Below are positions 1-10,036 of a stretch of DNA of 64,000 nucleotides, piece by piece (the first letter of the stretch is position 1; the number at the start of each line of letters is the position of its first letter). A model generated the notes under the pieces. The model searched no databases. It was not told the DNA's origin and saw nothing but the letters and a program-made list of their open reading frames with translations. Source of the DNA: Leclercia adecarboxylata (GTDB taxonomy: Bacteria; Pseudomonadota; Gammaproteobacteria; Enterobacterales; Enterobacteriaceae); assembly GCA_901472455.1 (NCBI GenBank), contig LR590464.1:4836001-4900000 (forward strand), given 5' to 3'. Position numbers and translations under genes: made by a program.

Positions 1-953
1 CGGCGTTTTACAGGTTCTTCAGGAGTTCGCAAATAACGATAGGTCTGAAAACGTGGATCCAGTGTCGGACCGACGTTGAGGGTTGTTAGCATGGCGCGGT
101 TTTGGTCGTAGTCGAGGTCTACATCTGGCCCCACGGCTTGCAGGTTTTCCAGACGTGCCTGCAGCATCGGGCGACCCAGCAGGAACATTTCAGAGTCCGG
201 CAGTTCGTCTGCGGTACGTCAGTTTCGCTGCGGGAGATGTTGCTCTTCTCCGCAATCTTCAGCGCCTGTTCAATATTATGAACCCGGCGGTTGAAGATCG
301 CTTTCGCGACCTCTTCCTGACGTTTGACCTGCGCTTTCATCTGTACGGTACGCGCCGCCCAGGCCCCTTTCAGCTCATCATTCAGATGACTTGCCGCACG
401 CTGGCTGGCGAAAGCAACGTACTGGCGCAGCAGGTTATTGGCATCCGGCGCGGTTTCCGCGATCAGTTTGACGCTGTCGTTGATGTTGCGCAGCGGATCG
501 CCCGCCATAAACTGGATATTGTTGATCAGCTCATCCAGCAGGGCGGCATCCGCCTTGCTGTTACCCACCATACGCTGTTTGAAATAGTCGGTCTGGTTCC
601 AGAAATCACGACGTGTATCCCAAGAAGCCAGCTGCATGATGAACTCTTTGTACGATTCGTCCATCACTGACGGCCTGGTCGGCGGAGGCGGGATTCGCTT
701 TCACATCCAGGTTACGCAAAAACTGTTGCTGGGAGTAGAACCCTCCCAGCATGTTCACCGTCGGACGGTCAGTAATCGCCGTCGCGCTCCACTCTTGTCT
801 GGCGAAAAAAGTATAAGCCAGGGCGATAAGTGCAAAGCCCAGCGCAATTCCTGCAATCCAAAACTTGCCCGCCCATAACACGCGGAACAAGCCACGAACA
901 TCCAGCTCATTCTCAGTTACCACTGATTTTGCTCCCGCCAACGGTTGAGTCAT
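1..953 (-). CDS. wzzE: ECA chain-length regulator WzzE (3' end outside window)
   Basis: WzzE is an inner-membrane polysaccharide co-polymerase that sets the chain length of enterobacterial common antigen. The N-terminus (MTQPLAGAKS) is followed by a membrane segment at about residues 28-50 and then the periplasmic coiled-coil domain (TDRPTVNMLGG, GNSKADAALLDE). The gene runs off the left edge just after the PEEPVKR motif that precedes the second membrane segment. It lies 12 nt downstream of wecA, as in the E. coli wec operon. The reading frame is broken twice by one-base run-length changes: an extra base near 674 and a missing base near 212. Correcting both gives a continuous WzzE, so I read them as sequence errors. 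Confidence 0.93.
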
Positions 954-965
954 TACAGTCCCGAT

Positions 966-2069
966 TTACTTGGTTAAAGTTGGGTTATTGCCATTATTTC
1001 GACGCATACGGCGTTTCACGCGTTTAATAAATCGCGCCACTTTCCATGCGCGCTTAATACAATAGCCGTACAGGAAAAATGCTAGCAAGAATAATACCAA
1101 CATTACCCATTCAGGAATGAAATGAGCATACTCTGCGGCGACACCAATACCTGCCAGCAGCGCAGCGGCCAGCGTAATTAAGACAAAGGCCTGACGTGAG
1201 GTGAAGCCGGCACGCATAATGAGATGGTGAATATGTTGGCGGTCTGGCGAGAACGGACTCATCCCTTTACGCAGGCGACGGTACATAATCGCCACCATAT
1301 CCATCAGCGGGATGGCAATAATCCACAGCGCCGTCACCGGGCTGATCGGGTGGGTATTCCCCTGGGTAGTTTCCAGCAGGATCCAGATGACGGTAAAACC
1401 AATCAGCGTACTCCCGGCATCGCCCATAAAGACTTTATAGCGACGCCCCAGCACGCCCAGGTTCAGGCAGATATAAGGCAGAATGGCGGCAATCATCGCA
1501 AAGCACCACATCGACAGGCTGTATTGTCCGTCGAACCACAGGATGATGCCGATCGCGGCAAACGACACGCTGGAGAGACCACCCAACAGACCGTCAATGC
1601 CATCCACCATGTTAAAGGCGTTAATCGCCGCCCACACCGCAAACAGCGTCAGGAAGTAGCCGAACGGCCCTAACACCATCTCCCAGGTCCCGAAGATGTA
1701 GCCGAGGCTGCTGAGATAGAGTTTGCCGACAACCATCATGATAACGCCGATAGCCGCCTGAACCGCAGCGCGGAATTTCACGCTGATATCAAACCTGTCG
1801 TCCAGCGCCCCCACCAGTACCAGCACACCGGCACACGACAAATAGAGCGCCGCATGCGGGATATAGTAATCCGCAATACTGAAGGTGAAGCAGATGCCCG
1901 CATAAACAGAGATTCCGCCAACCAGCGGAATCAAGCCTTGATGGCGTTTACGATAATTGGGCTTATCCACCAAACCGACTCTTTTTGCCGCCTTACGGGC
2001 GAGAAATAAAAAGCAGGTGGTGAAAAGAAAAATACTGATTAGCTCAGTCACCGCGGTGAGTAGATTCAC
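966..2069 (-). CDS. wecA: UDP-GlcNAc:undecaprenyl-phosphate GlcNAc-1-phosphate transferase WecA
   Basis: WecA transfers GlcNAc-1-phosphate to undecaprenyl phosphate in the inner membrane, the first step of enterobacterial common antigen and many O-antigens. The protein is a polytopic PNPT-family enzyme with the Asp-Asp motif (D90-D91 in DDRFD), the NMVDGIDGL motif with catalytic Asp residues near 156 and 159, and the HIHH motif near the C-terminus. The frame opens further upstream at a TTG, but I chose the GTG at 2069 because it gives the 367-residue length of the E. coli protein, begins V/M-NLLT, and has a GAGA ribosome site 8 nt upstream. The frame is intact. It is the first gene of the wec operon and reads into wzzE. 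Confidence 0.96.
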   Translation of the reverse strand: MNLLTAVTELISIFLFTTCFLFLARKAAKRVGLVDKPNYRKRHQGLIPLVGGISVYAGICFTFSIADYYIPHAALYLSCAGVLVLVGALDDRFDISVKFRAAVQAAIGVIMMVVGKLYLSSLGYIFGTWEMVLGPFGYFLTLFAVWAAINAFNMVDGIDGLLGGLSSVSFAAIGIILWFDGQYSLSMWCFAMIAAILPYICLNLGVLGRRYKVFMGDAGSTLIGFTVIWILLETTQGNTHPISPVTALWIIAIPLMDMVAIMYRRLRKGMSPFSPDRQHIHHLIMRAGFTSRQAFVLITLAAALLAGIGVAAEYAHFIPEWVMLVLFLLAFFLYGYCIKRAWKVARFIKRVKRRMRRNNGNNPTLTK

Positions 2070-2261
2070 TATGGATACTCTCAACAAATGTTAATCCCGG
2101 AAGTATAACCTTGAAGGCTCGGCTTCAGAAGGAAAAAGCAGGCCTCGCCCAAGTCCCTTTGTTTATTTTTCAAACAATTAATTTTCTGCTTTGACGAACA
2201 TTCCGATTTTCGTCTCTCGCAGAATAATTCTACAGCGCACTGTAACAGCGTATAAGTCAGA

Positions 2262-2293
2262 AAAGAAAAACGCCACGTAAAAACGTGGCGTTT
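2262..2293 (-). terminator. rho intrinsic terminator
   Basis: An eight-pair stem (CGCCACGT/ACGTGGCG) lies just after the rho stop codon. On the minus strand it is followed by a T-rich tract, so it should end the rho transcript before wecA. Confidence 0.85.
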
Positions 2294-2309
2294 CGGCGGT
2301 TTATTTACT

Positions 2310-3566
2310 TTACGAGCGCTTCATCATATCGAAGAAATCGTCGTTAGTTTTGGTCATCGCCAGTTTGTTAATGAGGAATTCCATTGCGTCGATTTCACCC
2401 ATTGGATGGATAATTTGCGCAGGATCCACATTTTCTGCAGCTCTTCCTGAGTGGTGAGCAGCTCTTCTTTACGGGTACCGGAACGGTTGTAGTCGATCGC
2501 CGGAAGACACGTTTTTCTGCAATCTTACGAGACAGGTGCAGTTCCATGTTGCCTGTACCTTTAAACTCTTCGTAGATAACTTCATCCATCTTCGAGCCGG
2601 TATCGATCAGCGCCGTTGCGATGATGGTCAGGCTACCGCCCTCTTCCACGTTACGCGCAGCACCGAAGAAGCGCTTCGGACGGTGCAGGGCGTTGGCATC
2701 CACACCACCGGTCAGCACTTTACCAGAAGCCGGAACCACGGTGTTGTAAGCACGCGCCAGACGGGTGATGGAGTCGAGCAGATGATAACGTCTTTTTTAT
2801 GCTCAACCAGACGCTTCGCCTTCTCGATAACCATTTCCGCAACCTGAACGTGGCGGGATGCTGGTTCGTCGAAGGTAGAAGCCACAACTTCACCTTTCAC
2901 CAGACGCTGCATCTCGGTTACTTCTTCTGGACGTTCGTCAATCAGCAGCACCATCAGCACACAGTCTGGGTGGTTTGTAAGCGATGCTCTGCGCGATATT
3001 CTGCAGCAGCATGGTTTTACCCGCTTTTGGCGGTGCCACAATCAGACCACGCTGGCCACGACCAATCGGAGACGCCAGATCCAGAACGCGAGCGGTTAAG
3101 TCTTCGGTAGAACCGTTACCACGCTCCATGCGCAGACGCGAGTTCGCGTGCAGCGGCGTTAAGTTTTCAAACAGATCTTATTGCGCGAGTTTTCTGGTTT
3201 GTCGTAGTTAACTTCGTTAACTTTCAACAGCGCAAAGTAGCGTTCACCCCTCTTTAGGAGGACGAATCTTACCTGAAATGGTGTCACCAGTGCGGAGGTT
3301 GAAACGGCGGATTTGGCTGGGGGAAACGTAGATATCATCAGGACCGGCGAGGTAGGAGCTGTCTGCAGAGCGGAGGAAACCAAATCCATCCTGCAATATC
3401 TCCAGCACACCGTCGCCAAAGATATCTTCGCCACTCTTTGCGTGCTGCTCAGGATGGCAAAAATGATGTCCTGCTTGCGCATACGAGCCTGGTTTTCCAG
3501 TCCCATATTTTCGCCGAGAGTGATCAGCTCAGAAACCGGCGTATTCTTTAATTCGGTAAGATTCAT
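2310..3566 (-). CDS. rho: Transcription termination factor Rho (frame broken by seven run-length changes)
   Basis: Rho is the essential hexameric RNA helicase that ends many transcripts. All regions of the 419-residue E. coli protein are present: the N-terminal helix bundle (MNLTELKNTPVSEL), the cold-shock-like RNA-binding domain, the Walker A loop PPKAGKT at about residues 179-185, Walker B, and the C-terminal FFDMMKRS. The frame is interrupted by single missing bases near 2414, 2502, 2781, 3175 and 3450 and single extra bases near 2974 and 3247, each in a homopolymer. Correcting all seven gives exactly 419 codons plus stop. A broken rho would be lethal, so these are almost certainly sequence errors. 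Confidence 0.95.
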
Positions 3567-3850
3567 AATGGTGTGGGTTCTTAAACTCGGGGTGATACTC
3601 GAACTTAATTTGTGAATGGTATGGCAGGGTCATCCATGCCTGTTAGCGGCCATCGACTCATGTCTGTTCGCTGTCTGGTCACAGGAAAGCACAGAACTGA
3701 AACGACAAGACGGATTGAGTGACAAGCCCGGAATCTATCCACTTCACGCACTGTTTAAAGGAAACAACGGGAAGTATCGGGTAAAACAAGATTCAAACAA
3801 CAAGGTATGTTTAAAACGAAGTCATAGGTAACTTAGCATGACTCAAGCCG
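3567..3850 (-). promoter_or_regulatory. rho leader region with a rhoL-like remnant
   Basis: The 280-nt leader upstream of rho resembles the E. coli rho leader, which carries the autoregulatory site and the small peptide gene rhoL. A stretch around 3660-3725 on the minus strand encodes SLNPSCRFSS, as in RhoL, but the flanking reading frame is two bases short on each side relative to the E. coli gene and has no clean start and stop. I therefore record it as a conserved leader, not as a confident CDS. The losses could be the same run-length errors seen in rho. Confidence 0.5.
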
Positions 3851-3851
3851 G

Positions 3852-3889
3852 GCGTCCAGAGATCCAAACAATTTAGAAACTCTGGACGC
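3852..3889 (-). terminator. Strong hairpin downstream of trxA
   Basis: A ten-pair perfect stem (GCGTCCAGAG/CTCTGGACGC) with an 18-nt loop sits 14 nt after the trxA stop. It has no clear U-run, so it may be a processing or Rho-assisted end, or part of the rho promoter region. Confidence 0.55.
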
Positions 3890-3902
3890 TCAGACGAGAA
3901 CC

Positions 3903-4233
3903 TTACGCCAGGTTGGCGTCCAGGAACTCTTTCAGCTGACCTTTGGACAGTGCGCCCACTTTGGTCGCCGCAACTTCACCGTTTTTTGAACAGCAGCAGA
4001 GTTGGGATACCGCGAATGCCATACTTAGGCGCGGTGCCCGGGTTCTGGTCGATGTTCAGTTTAGCAACGGTCAGTTTGCCCTGATATTCGTCAGCGATCT
4101 CATCCAGAATCGGGGCGATCATTTTGCAAGGACCGCACCATTCAGCCCAGAAATCGACGAGGATCAGCCCGTCAGCTTTTAGTACGTCCGTGTCAAAACT
4201 GTCGTCAGTCAGGTGAATAATTTTATCGCTCAT
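3903..4233 (-). CDS. trxA: Thioredoxin 1
   Basis: Thioredoxin is the general cytoplasmic protein disulfide reductant, reduced by thioredoxin reductase. The active site WCGPC lies at residues 32-36 (counting Met1), followed by the cis-proline segment GIPTLLLF. The start ATG at 4233 has GGAG 7-8 nt upstream and gives MSDKIIHL as in E. coli. An extra A in a run near 3985 shifts the frame after FKK. Removing it restores [16 protein letters not shown] and the usual 109 residues. The gene sits between rho and the divergent rhlB, the conserved enterobacterial order. Confidence 0.95.
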
Positions 4234-4377
4234 ATATAACTCCACAGGAATAAGCCTGGCGCGTTGATCTCGCTTCCATCAACGACCTGTTGATGTAGCA
4301 TTAACCAACTAAAGGTTGACTTTATTTCACCGGATACGCTTTCGTAAAGCAATAGTAAGCTGATATTCTACCACACT

Positions 4378-5643
4378 ATGAGCAAAACACATTTAACAGA
4401 ACAGAAGTTTTCCGACTTCGCCCTGCACCCCAAAAGTCATCGAAGCCCTTGAAAATAAAGGGTTTCATAACTGCACGCCTATTCAGGCTCTCGCCCTCCC
4501 GCTAACGCTGGCAGGTCGCGATGTTGCAGGGCAGGCGCAAACCGGTACTGGCAAAACGATGGCGTTTTTAACGTCAACGTTTCATTATTTACTTTCTCAC
4601 CCGGCAATTGCTGACCGCAAAGTTAACCAGCCGCGCGCGCTGATTATGGCCCCGACGCGAGAACTGGCGGTACAGATCCACGCTGACGCAGAGCCACTGG
4701 CACAGTCCACCGGCCTGAAACTCGGCCTGGCCTACGGCGGTGACGGTTATGACAAACAGCTGAAAGTGCTGGAAAGCGGCGTCGATATTCTGATCGGCAC
4801 CACCGGCCGTCTGATCGATTACGCTAAACAGAACCACATCAACCTCAGCGCTATCCAGGTTGTGGTGCTGGATGAAGCCGATCGCATGTACGATCTCGGC
4901 TTTATTAAAGATATCCGCTGGCTGTTCCGTCGCATGCCTGCCGCTAACCAGCGTCTGAACATGCTGTTCTCGGCAACGCTGTCGTATCGCGTCCGTGAGC
5001 TGGCGTTCGAACAGATGAACAACGCCGAATACGTCGAAGTGGAACCGGAACAGAAAACCGGCCACCGTATTAAAGAAGAACTCTTCTATCCGTCGAACGA
5101 AGAAAAGATGCGTTTACTGCAAACGTTGATCGAAGAAGAGTGGCCAGATCGCGCTATCGTGTTCGCCAACACCAAACACCGCTGTGAAGATATCTGGGGC
5201 CACCTGGCTGCGGATGGACATCGTGTAGGTCTGTTGACCGGCGACGTCGCGCAGAAAAAACGCCTGCGCATCCTTGAAGAATTTACCCGTGGCGACCTGG
5301 ATATTCTGGTGGCGACGGACGTGGCGGCACGCGCCTGCACATCCCGGCAGTGACCCATGTCTTTAACTACGACCTGCCGGATGATTGCGAAGATTACGTT
5401 CACCGTATCGGTCGTACCGGTCGTGCGGGCGCCAGCGGTCACTCTATCAGCCTCGCCTGTGAAGAGTACGCTCTGAACCTGCCAGCGATTGAGACCTATA
5501 TCGGTCACTCGATTCCGCAGAGTAAATACAACCCGGAAGCGCTATTAAGCGAACTGCCGCCAGCGAAGCGCCTGACGCGCGCCCGTTCCGGCAATGGCCC
5601 GCGCCGTAACAGCGCACCGCGTAACCGTCGTCGTTCAGGCTAA
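4378..5643 (+). CDS. rhlB: ATP-dependent RNA helicase RhlB
   Basis: RhlB is the DEAD-box helicase of the RNA degradosome, where it unwinds RNA for PNPase on the RNase E scaffold. Visible motifs are the Q region, motif I AQTGTGKT at about residues 53-60, PTRELA, DEAD (VLDEADRM), SAT and HRIGRTGRAG, then a basic tail ending RNRRRSG. The start ATG at 4378 gives MSKTHLTEQK. Two compensating run-length changes, an extra A near 4435 and a missing G near 5331, break the frame. Corrected length is 421 residues, identical to the E. coli protein. gppA follows 5 nt downstream, so the two are probably co-transcribed. Confidence 0.95.
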
Positions 5644-5648
5644 AAACT

Positions 5649-7133
5649 ATGCTCCGGTCCACCTCGCTCTATGCAGCTATTGATTTAGGTTCGAATAGTT
5701 TTCATATGCTGGTTGTACGCGAGGTGGCGGGAAGTATACAGACGCTAACGCGTATTAAGCGCAAGGTCCGTCTCGCGGCGGGCCTGAGTGCGGATAATCA
5801 TCTCTCTCCTGAAGCCATGGAGCGCGGCTGGCAATGCCTGCGTCTCTTTGCCGAACGTCTGCAGGACATTCCTCCTCAGCAAATCCGTGTCGTTGCTACC
5901 GCAACCCTGCGTCTGGCAGTGAATGCCGGTGAGTTTATTGCCACCGCGCAGGCGATCCTCGGCTGCCCGGTGCAGGTGATCAGCGGCGAAGAAGAAGCTC
6001 GCCTGATTTATCAGGGCGTGGCGCACACCACAGGCGGGGACGAACGTCGTCTGGTGGTGGATATCGGCGGCGCAAGCACCGAACTGGTCACGGGTATCGG
6101 TGCCCAGGCTACCTCCCTGAACAGCTTATCAATGGGCTGTGTCACCTGGCTTGAGCGCTACTTTAGCGATCGCAACCTGGCGCAAGAGAACTTCGATGAG
6201 GCAGAAAAAGCTGCCCGCGAGGTGCTGCGTCCGGTGGCGGATGAGCTGCGTTATCACGGCTGGAAGGTCTGCGTTGGCGCGTCCGGTACCGTCCAGGCGC
6301 TACAGGAAATCATGATGGCGCAGGGGATGGATGAACGCATCACGCTGGCGAAACTGCAGCAGTTAAAGCAGCGCGCAATCCACTGTGGCCGTCTTGAAGA
6401 GCTGGAAATTGAAGGGCTAACTCTTGAGCGCGCCCTGGTTTTCCCCAGCGGGCTGGCGATCCTGATTGCCATCTTTACCGAACTGAATATTCAATGCATG
6501 ACCCTTGCGGGCGGTGCGTTACGGGAAGGGCTGGTCTACGGCATGCTGCATTTGGCCGTCGATCAGGATATTCGTAACCATACGCTGCGCAATATTCAGC
6601 GCCGGTTTATGGTGGATATCGAACAGGCGCATCGGGTTGCGAACCTGGCGGTCAGTTTCCTCGATCAGGTCGATAACGAGTGGCATCTGGAGCCGGTCAG
6701 CCGCGAACTGCTTGTTAGCGCATGCCAGTTGCACGAGATCGGCCTGAGCGTCGATTTCAAACAGGCGCCGCTGCACGCCGCCTACTTGGTACGCAATCTC
6801 GATCTGCCCGGCTATACTCCGGCGCAGAAAAAACTGTTAGCCACGCTGCTGTTGAACCAGACCAATCCCGTCGATCTCTCTTCGCTCCACCAGCAAAATG
6901 CGGTACCACCGCGTGTCGCGGAACATCTCTGCCGCCTGCTGCGTCTGGCGATCCTCTTTGCCAGCCGTCGGCGTGACGACTTGCTGCCCGCCATCACCCT
7001 GACGGCGGAAGGCGAAAAGCTGACGTTGAACCTGCCGGAAAAGTGGCTGGATAATCATCCGCTGGGGGCAGAAATGCTGGTGCAGGAGTGCCAGTGGCAA
7101 AGCTATGTGCACTGGATACTTGACGCGCAATAA
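5649..7133 (+). CDS. gppA: Guanosine pentaphosphate phosphohydrolase GppA
   Basis: GppA converts pppGpp to ppGpp and has exopolyphosphatase activity, so it acts in the stringent response. The 494-residue protein has the actin-fold phosphate-binding motif DLGSNSFHML at about residues 12-21, the GEEEARLIY segment, the second phosphate motif DIGGASTEL, and a C-terminal HD-like domain. The frame is complete and the length matches E. coli. It follows rhlB by 5 nt and ends at a REP element that separates it from the convergent rep. Confidence 0.96.
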   Translation: MLRSTSLYAAIDLGSNSFHMLVVREVAGSIQTLTRIKRKVRLAAGLSADNHLSPEAMERGWQCLRLFAERLQDIPPQQIRVVATATLRLAVNAGEFIATAQAILGCPVQVISGEEEARLIYQGVAHTTGGDERRLVVDIGGASTELVTGIGAQATSLNSLSMGCVTWLERYFSDRNLAQENFDEAEKAAREVLRPVADELRYHGWKVCVGASGTVQALQEIMMAQGMDERITLAKLQQLKQRAIHCGRLEELEIEGLTLERALVFPSGLAILIAIFTELNIQCMTLAGGALREGLVYGMLHLAVDQDIRNHTLRNIQRRFMVDIEQAHRVANLAVSFLDQVDNEWHLEPVSRELLVSACQLHEIGLSVDFKQAPLHAAYLVRNLDLPGYTPAQKKLLATLLLNQTNPVDLSSLHQQNAVPPRVAEHLCRLLRLAILFASRRRDDLLPAITLTAEGEKLTLNLPEKWLDNHPLGAEMLVQECQWQSYVHWILDAQ

Positions 7134-7145
7134 CCCTGATGACAT

Positions 7146-7172
7146 GCCCGGCAGCGCTACGCTTACCGGGCC
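7146..7172. repeat. REP-type palindrome
   Basis: An imperfect palindrome GCCCGG...CCGGGC with a central GCGCTACGCTTA, the common enterobacterial REP form, lies between the convergent 3' ends of gppA and rep. Confidence 0.75.
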
Positions 7173-7178
7173 TGTTAA

Positions 7179-9199
7179 CTAACGATTTTTTGCTTTCTCC
7201 ATCATCGCGCGAATATTGGCGATACTGGCCTGGCCTTTATGCATCCGCTCTTCAGCGGTAATCACTTTGCGTTCTTGCTCCCAAAGCACATCATCCTGAG
7301 GTAATTCCAGCAGGAAGCGGCTCGGCTCCGGGCGCACCAGTTCCCCGTACTGACGGCGCTCTTTACACAGCGTAAAGGTCAGCTCTTTTTGCGCTCGCGT
7401 AATGCCCACATACGCCAGACGGCGCTCTTCGTCGACGTTATCTTCATCGATACTGCTCTGATGCGGCAGAATGCCCTCTTCCATGCCCACCAGATAGACA
7501 TAGGGGAACTCCAGCCCTTTCGAGGCATGCAGGGTCATCAGCTGCACCTGATCCGCTTCTTCTTCGCTTTCGCCGCGCTCCATCATGTCACGCAGGGTAA
7601 AACGGGTGACGACCTGGGTCAGGGTCATTGGCTCGTCGATGTCGGACCCTTCCAGCATCTCGGTCATCCAGCTAAAAAGCTGGTTGACGTTCTTCATCCG
7701 CATCTCTGCCGCTTTCGGGCTGGCGGAGGTTTCATACAGCCAGGATTCATAGTCGATGCCGCGGATCAGATCGCGCACCGCTGCGATCGGCTCCCGCTCG
7801 CTCAACTGCTGGATCTCGCGCAGCCAATGGGTAAAGCGGGTCAGTGATTCATAGCCACGCCCGGTTAAGGTATGGCTCAGGCCCATATCGAAGCTGGCAG
7901 TCAGCAGGCTCTTATTGCGGGTCATCGCCCACTCGCCCAGTTTTTGCAGCGTTGCCGGGCCAATCTCCCGCTTCGGCGTATTCACGATCCGCAGAAACGC
8001 GCTGTCGTCATCCGGGTTAGTCAGCACGCGGAGGTAGGCGAGCAGATCTTTGATCTCCGGGCGCGAGAAGAACGAGGTGCCGCCGGAGATTTTGTACGGA
8101 ATGCGGTTTTGCATCAGCATCTTTTCAAAGACGCGCGACTGGTGATTCCCGCGATAAAGAATGGCGTAATCTTTATAGTTGGTCTTATTCACAAAGTGAT
8201 GAGCAATCAGCTCCCCCGCCACGCGTTCAGCTTCGTGATCTTCGTTATTGGCGCTCAGCACTTTAAGTTCAGTGCCATAACCCAACTCAGAAAAGAGGCG
8301 TTTTTCAAAGACGTGCGGGTTGTTGGCGATCAGAATGTTTGCCGCCTTCAGAATACGGCCGGATGAGCGGTAGTTCTGCTCAAGCTTGATCACCTGTAGT
8401 GCCGGGAAATCTTTGCTCAGCAGGACCAGGTTTTGCGGACGGGCACCGCGCCAGGAGTAGATCGACTGATCGTCATCGCCTACCACGGTAACCGCGCGCG
8501 CTGCCCGACCAGCAACTTCACCAGCTCGTACTGGCTGGTGTTGGTGTCCTGATACTCATCCACCAGCAGATAGCGGATCTTGTTCTGCCAGCGTTCGCGC
8601 ACCTCTTCATTGCGCTGCAGCAGCAGCGTAGGCAGCAGGATCAGATCGTCGAAATCGAGCACGTTACAGGCTTTCAGATGATCGTTATACAGGCCATAGC
8701 AATGGGCGAAGATCCGATCCCGCTCGCCTTTGGCACTTGCCGCGGCCTGTTCGGGGTTCATCAGATCGTTTTTCCAGTTGGAGATCGTAGAGATCAACTG
8801 CTGCAGCACCGTTTTGTCGTCTTCGATTAGCCCTTCGGTAAGCTCTTTCAGCAACGCCACCTGGTCGGTATCGTCGAACAGGGAGAAGTTCGACTTCATG
8901 CCCAACGCCGCATATTCGCGCTTAATGATATCCAGCCCCAGGGTATGGAAGGTGGAGATCATCAGGCCGCGCGCCTCTTTACGCCCCAACGTCTGCCCGA
9001 CACGCTCTTTCATCTCGCGCGCCGCTTTGTTGGTAAAGGTCACCGCCGCGATATGGCGTGCCTGATAGCCGCAGCCGCGGATCAGGTGGGCGATCTTGTT
9101 CGTGATGACGCGGGTTTTACCGGAACCCGCCCCTGCCAGCACCAGGCATGGTCCAGTAACGAATTCGACCGCTTGTTGTTGTCCAGGGTTTAAACGCAT
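7179..9199 (-). CDS. rep: ATP-dependent DNA helicase Rep
   Basis: Rep is a 3'-5' superfamily 1A DNA helicase that clears proteins ahead of the replication fork. The N-terminus reads MRLNPGQQQAVEF with Walker A GAGSGKT at about residues 23-29, motif Ia TFTNKAAREMKERV, motif II VDEYQDTN, motif III GDDDQSIYSWRGA, and the C-terminal motif YVGITRAQ. The start at 9199 matches E. coli; an in-frame upstream ATG at 9214 is not favoured. A missing T near 8491 splits the frame between RAR and VVGDDDQ. Corrected length is 673 residues. Confidence 0.95.
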
Positions 9200-9311
9200 G
9201 GGAATATTGCTCAATCTTCGAACGGGGTGGGGATTGTAGCAGAAAGCCGGGCGCAGATTTACCGGCTAATGATAAAGTGAAGAAAACGCGATCAACCCCG
9301 AGAGCAGAACC

Positions 9312-9593
9312 ATGAAAAAGAGCGCAGCGGCCCTGCACATTCTGGTAAAAGAAGAGAAGCTGGCGCAGGAGATCCTCGCCAAACTGGCGCGCGGCATCAG
9401 CTTTGATCACCTGGCAAAACGCTATTCAAAATGTCCCTCCGGGCGTAACGGCGGCGATTTAGGTGAGTTTAAGCAGGGTGCGATGGTCGGCCCCTTCGAT
9501 CAGGCGGTCTTCAGTTGCCCGCTACTCAAGCCTTACGGCCCGGTGAAAACCAAATTTGGCTACCATATCATTAAGGTGCTGTACCGCAGCTAA
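9312..9593 (+). CDS. Second PpiC-type parvulin peptidyl-prolyl isomerase
   Basis: This is a 93-residue single-domain parvulin, a cytoplasmic peptidyl-prolyl cis-trans isomerase. It aligns end to end with the ppiC product 50 nt downstream: both share HILVKEEKLA, the CPSG segment, GGDLGEF/GGHLGEF, the FSCP strand and the C-terminal FGYHIIKVLYR. It differs in the middle (LARGISFDHLAKRYSKC) and at several surface positions (PLLKPYGPVKTK), so it is a diverged tandem paralogue and not a recent copy. E. coli K-12 has only one ppiC here. Both proteins lack a signal peptide. Confidence 0.88.
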   Translation: MKKSAAALHILVKEEKLAQEILAKLARGISFDHLAKRYSKCPSGRNGGDLGEFKQGAMVGPFDQAVFSCPLLKPYGPVKTKFGYHIIKVLYRS

Positions 9594-9642
9594 CGCGTGG
9601 TATATTGCGCCCCGATTTAACTCAACCCTTCAAGGCACGATC

Positions 9643-9924
9643 ATGGCTAAAACAGCGGCAGCAATGCACATCCTGGTAAAAGAAGAGAAACTGGCTCTGG
9701 AGCTTCTGGAGCAGATCAAGAACGGCGGCGACTTCGAGAAGCTGGCGAAAAAGCACTCCACCTGCCCATCAGGTAAAAAAGGCGGCCACTTAGGTGAATT
9801 CCGTCAGGGCCAGATGGTTCCGGCGTTCGATAAAGTGGTGTTCTCTTGCCCGGTGCTGGAGCCAACCGGCCCGCTGCACACCCAGTTCGGTTACCACATC
9901 ATCAAGGTGCTGTACCGTAACTAA
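9643..9924 (+). CDS. ppiC: Peptidyl-prolyl cis-trans isomerase C (parvulin)
   Basis: PpiC is the small cytoplasmic parvulin. The 93-residue product, MAKTAAAMHILV through IIKVLYRN, is nearly identical to E. coli PpiC. I used the ATG at 9643 because it aligns with the E. coli start; the frame opens further upstream only within the end of the preceding paralogue. A strong terminator follows the stop, and ilvC converges from the other side, as in E. coli. Confidence 0.96.
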   Translation: MAKTAAAMHILVKEEKLALELLEQIKNGGDFEKLAKKHSTCPSGKKGGHLGEFRQGQMVPAFDKVVFSCPVLEPTGPLHTQFGYHIIKVLYRN

Positions 9925-9925
9925 T

Positions 9926-9958
9926 AAAAAGCCCGGAGTTTGAACTCCGGGCTTTTTT
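9926..9958. terminator. Bidirectional terminator between ppiC and ilvC
   Basis: A ten-pair stem (GCCCGGAGTT/AACTCCGGGC) is flanked by A5 on the left and T7 on the right, so it can act on both strands. Confidence 0.9.
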
Positions 9959-9959
9959 T

Positions 9960-10026
9960 CGGGTGGCAGCTACGCCTTACCCGGACTGTGACTTTTTTGC
10001 AGGCCGGGTAAGCAAAATGCCACCCG
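9960..10026. repeat. REP pair (BIME)
   Basis: Two inverted REP-like units face each other around a short T-rich spacer: CGGGTGGCAGCTACGCC...CCGG, then GGCCGGGTAAGC...CCACCCG. They occupy the space after the ilvC stop. Confidence 0.75.
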
Positions 10027-10036
10027 ACATGCGCTT

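Noticed and set aside
4378..5643. Programmed frameshifting in rhlB, trxA or rho
   Set aside because: No slippery heptamer with a downstream structure is seen, and the shifts occur in ordinary homopolymers and in both directions.
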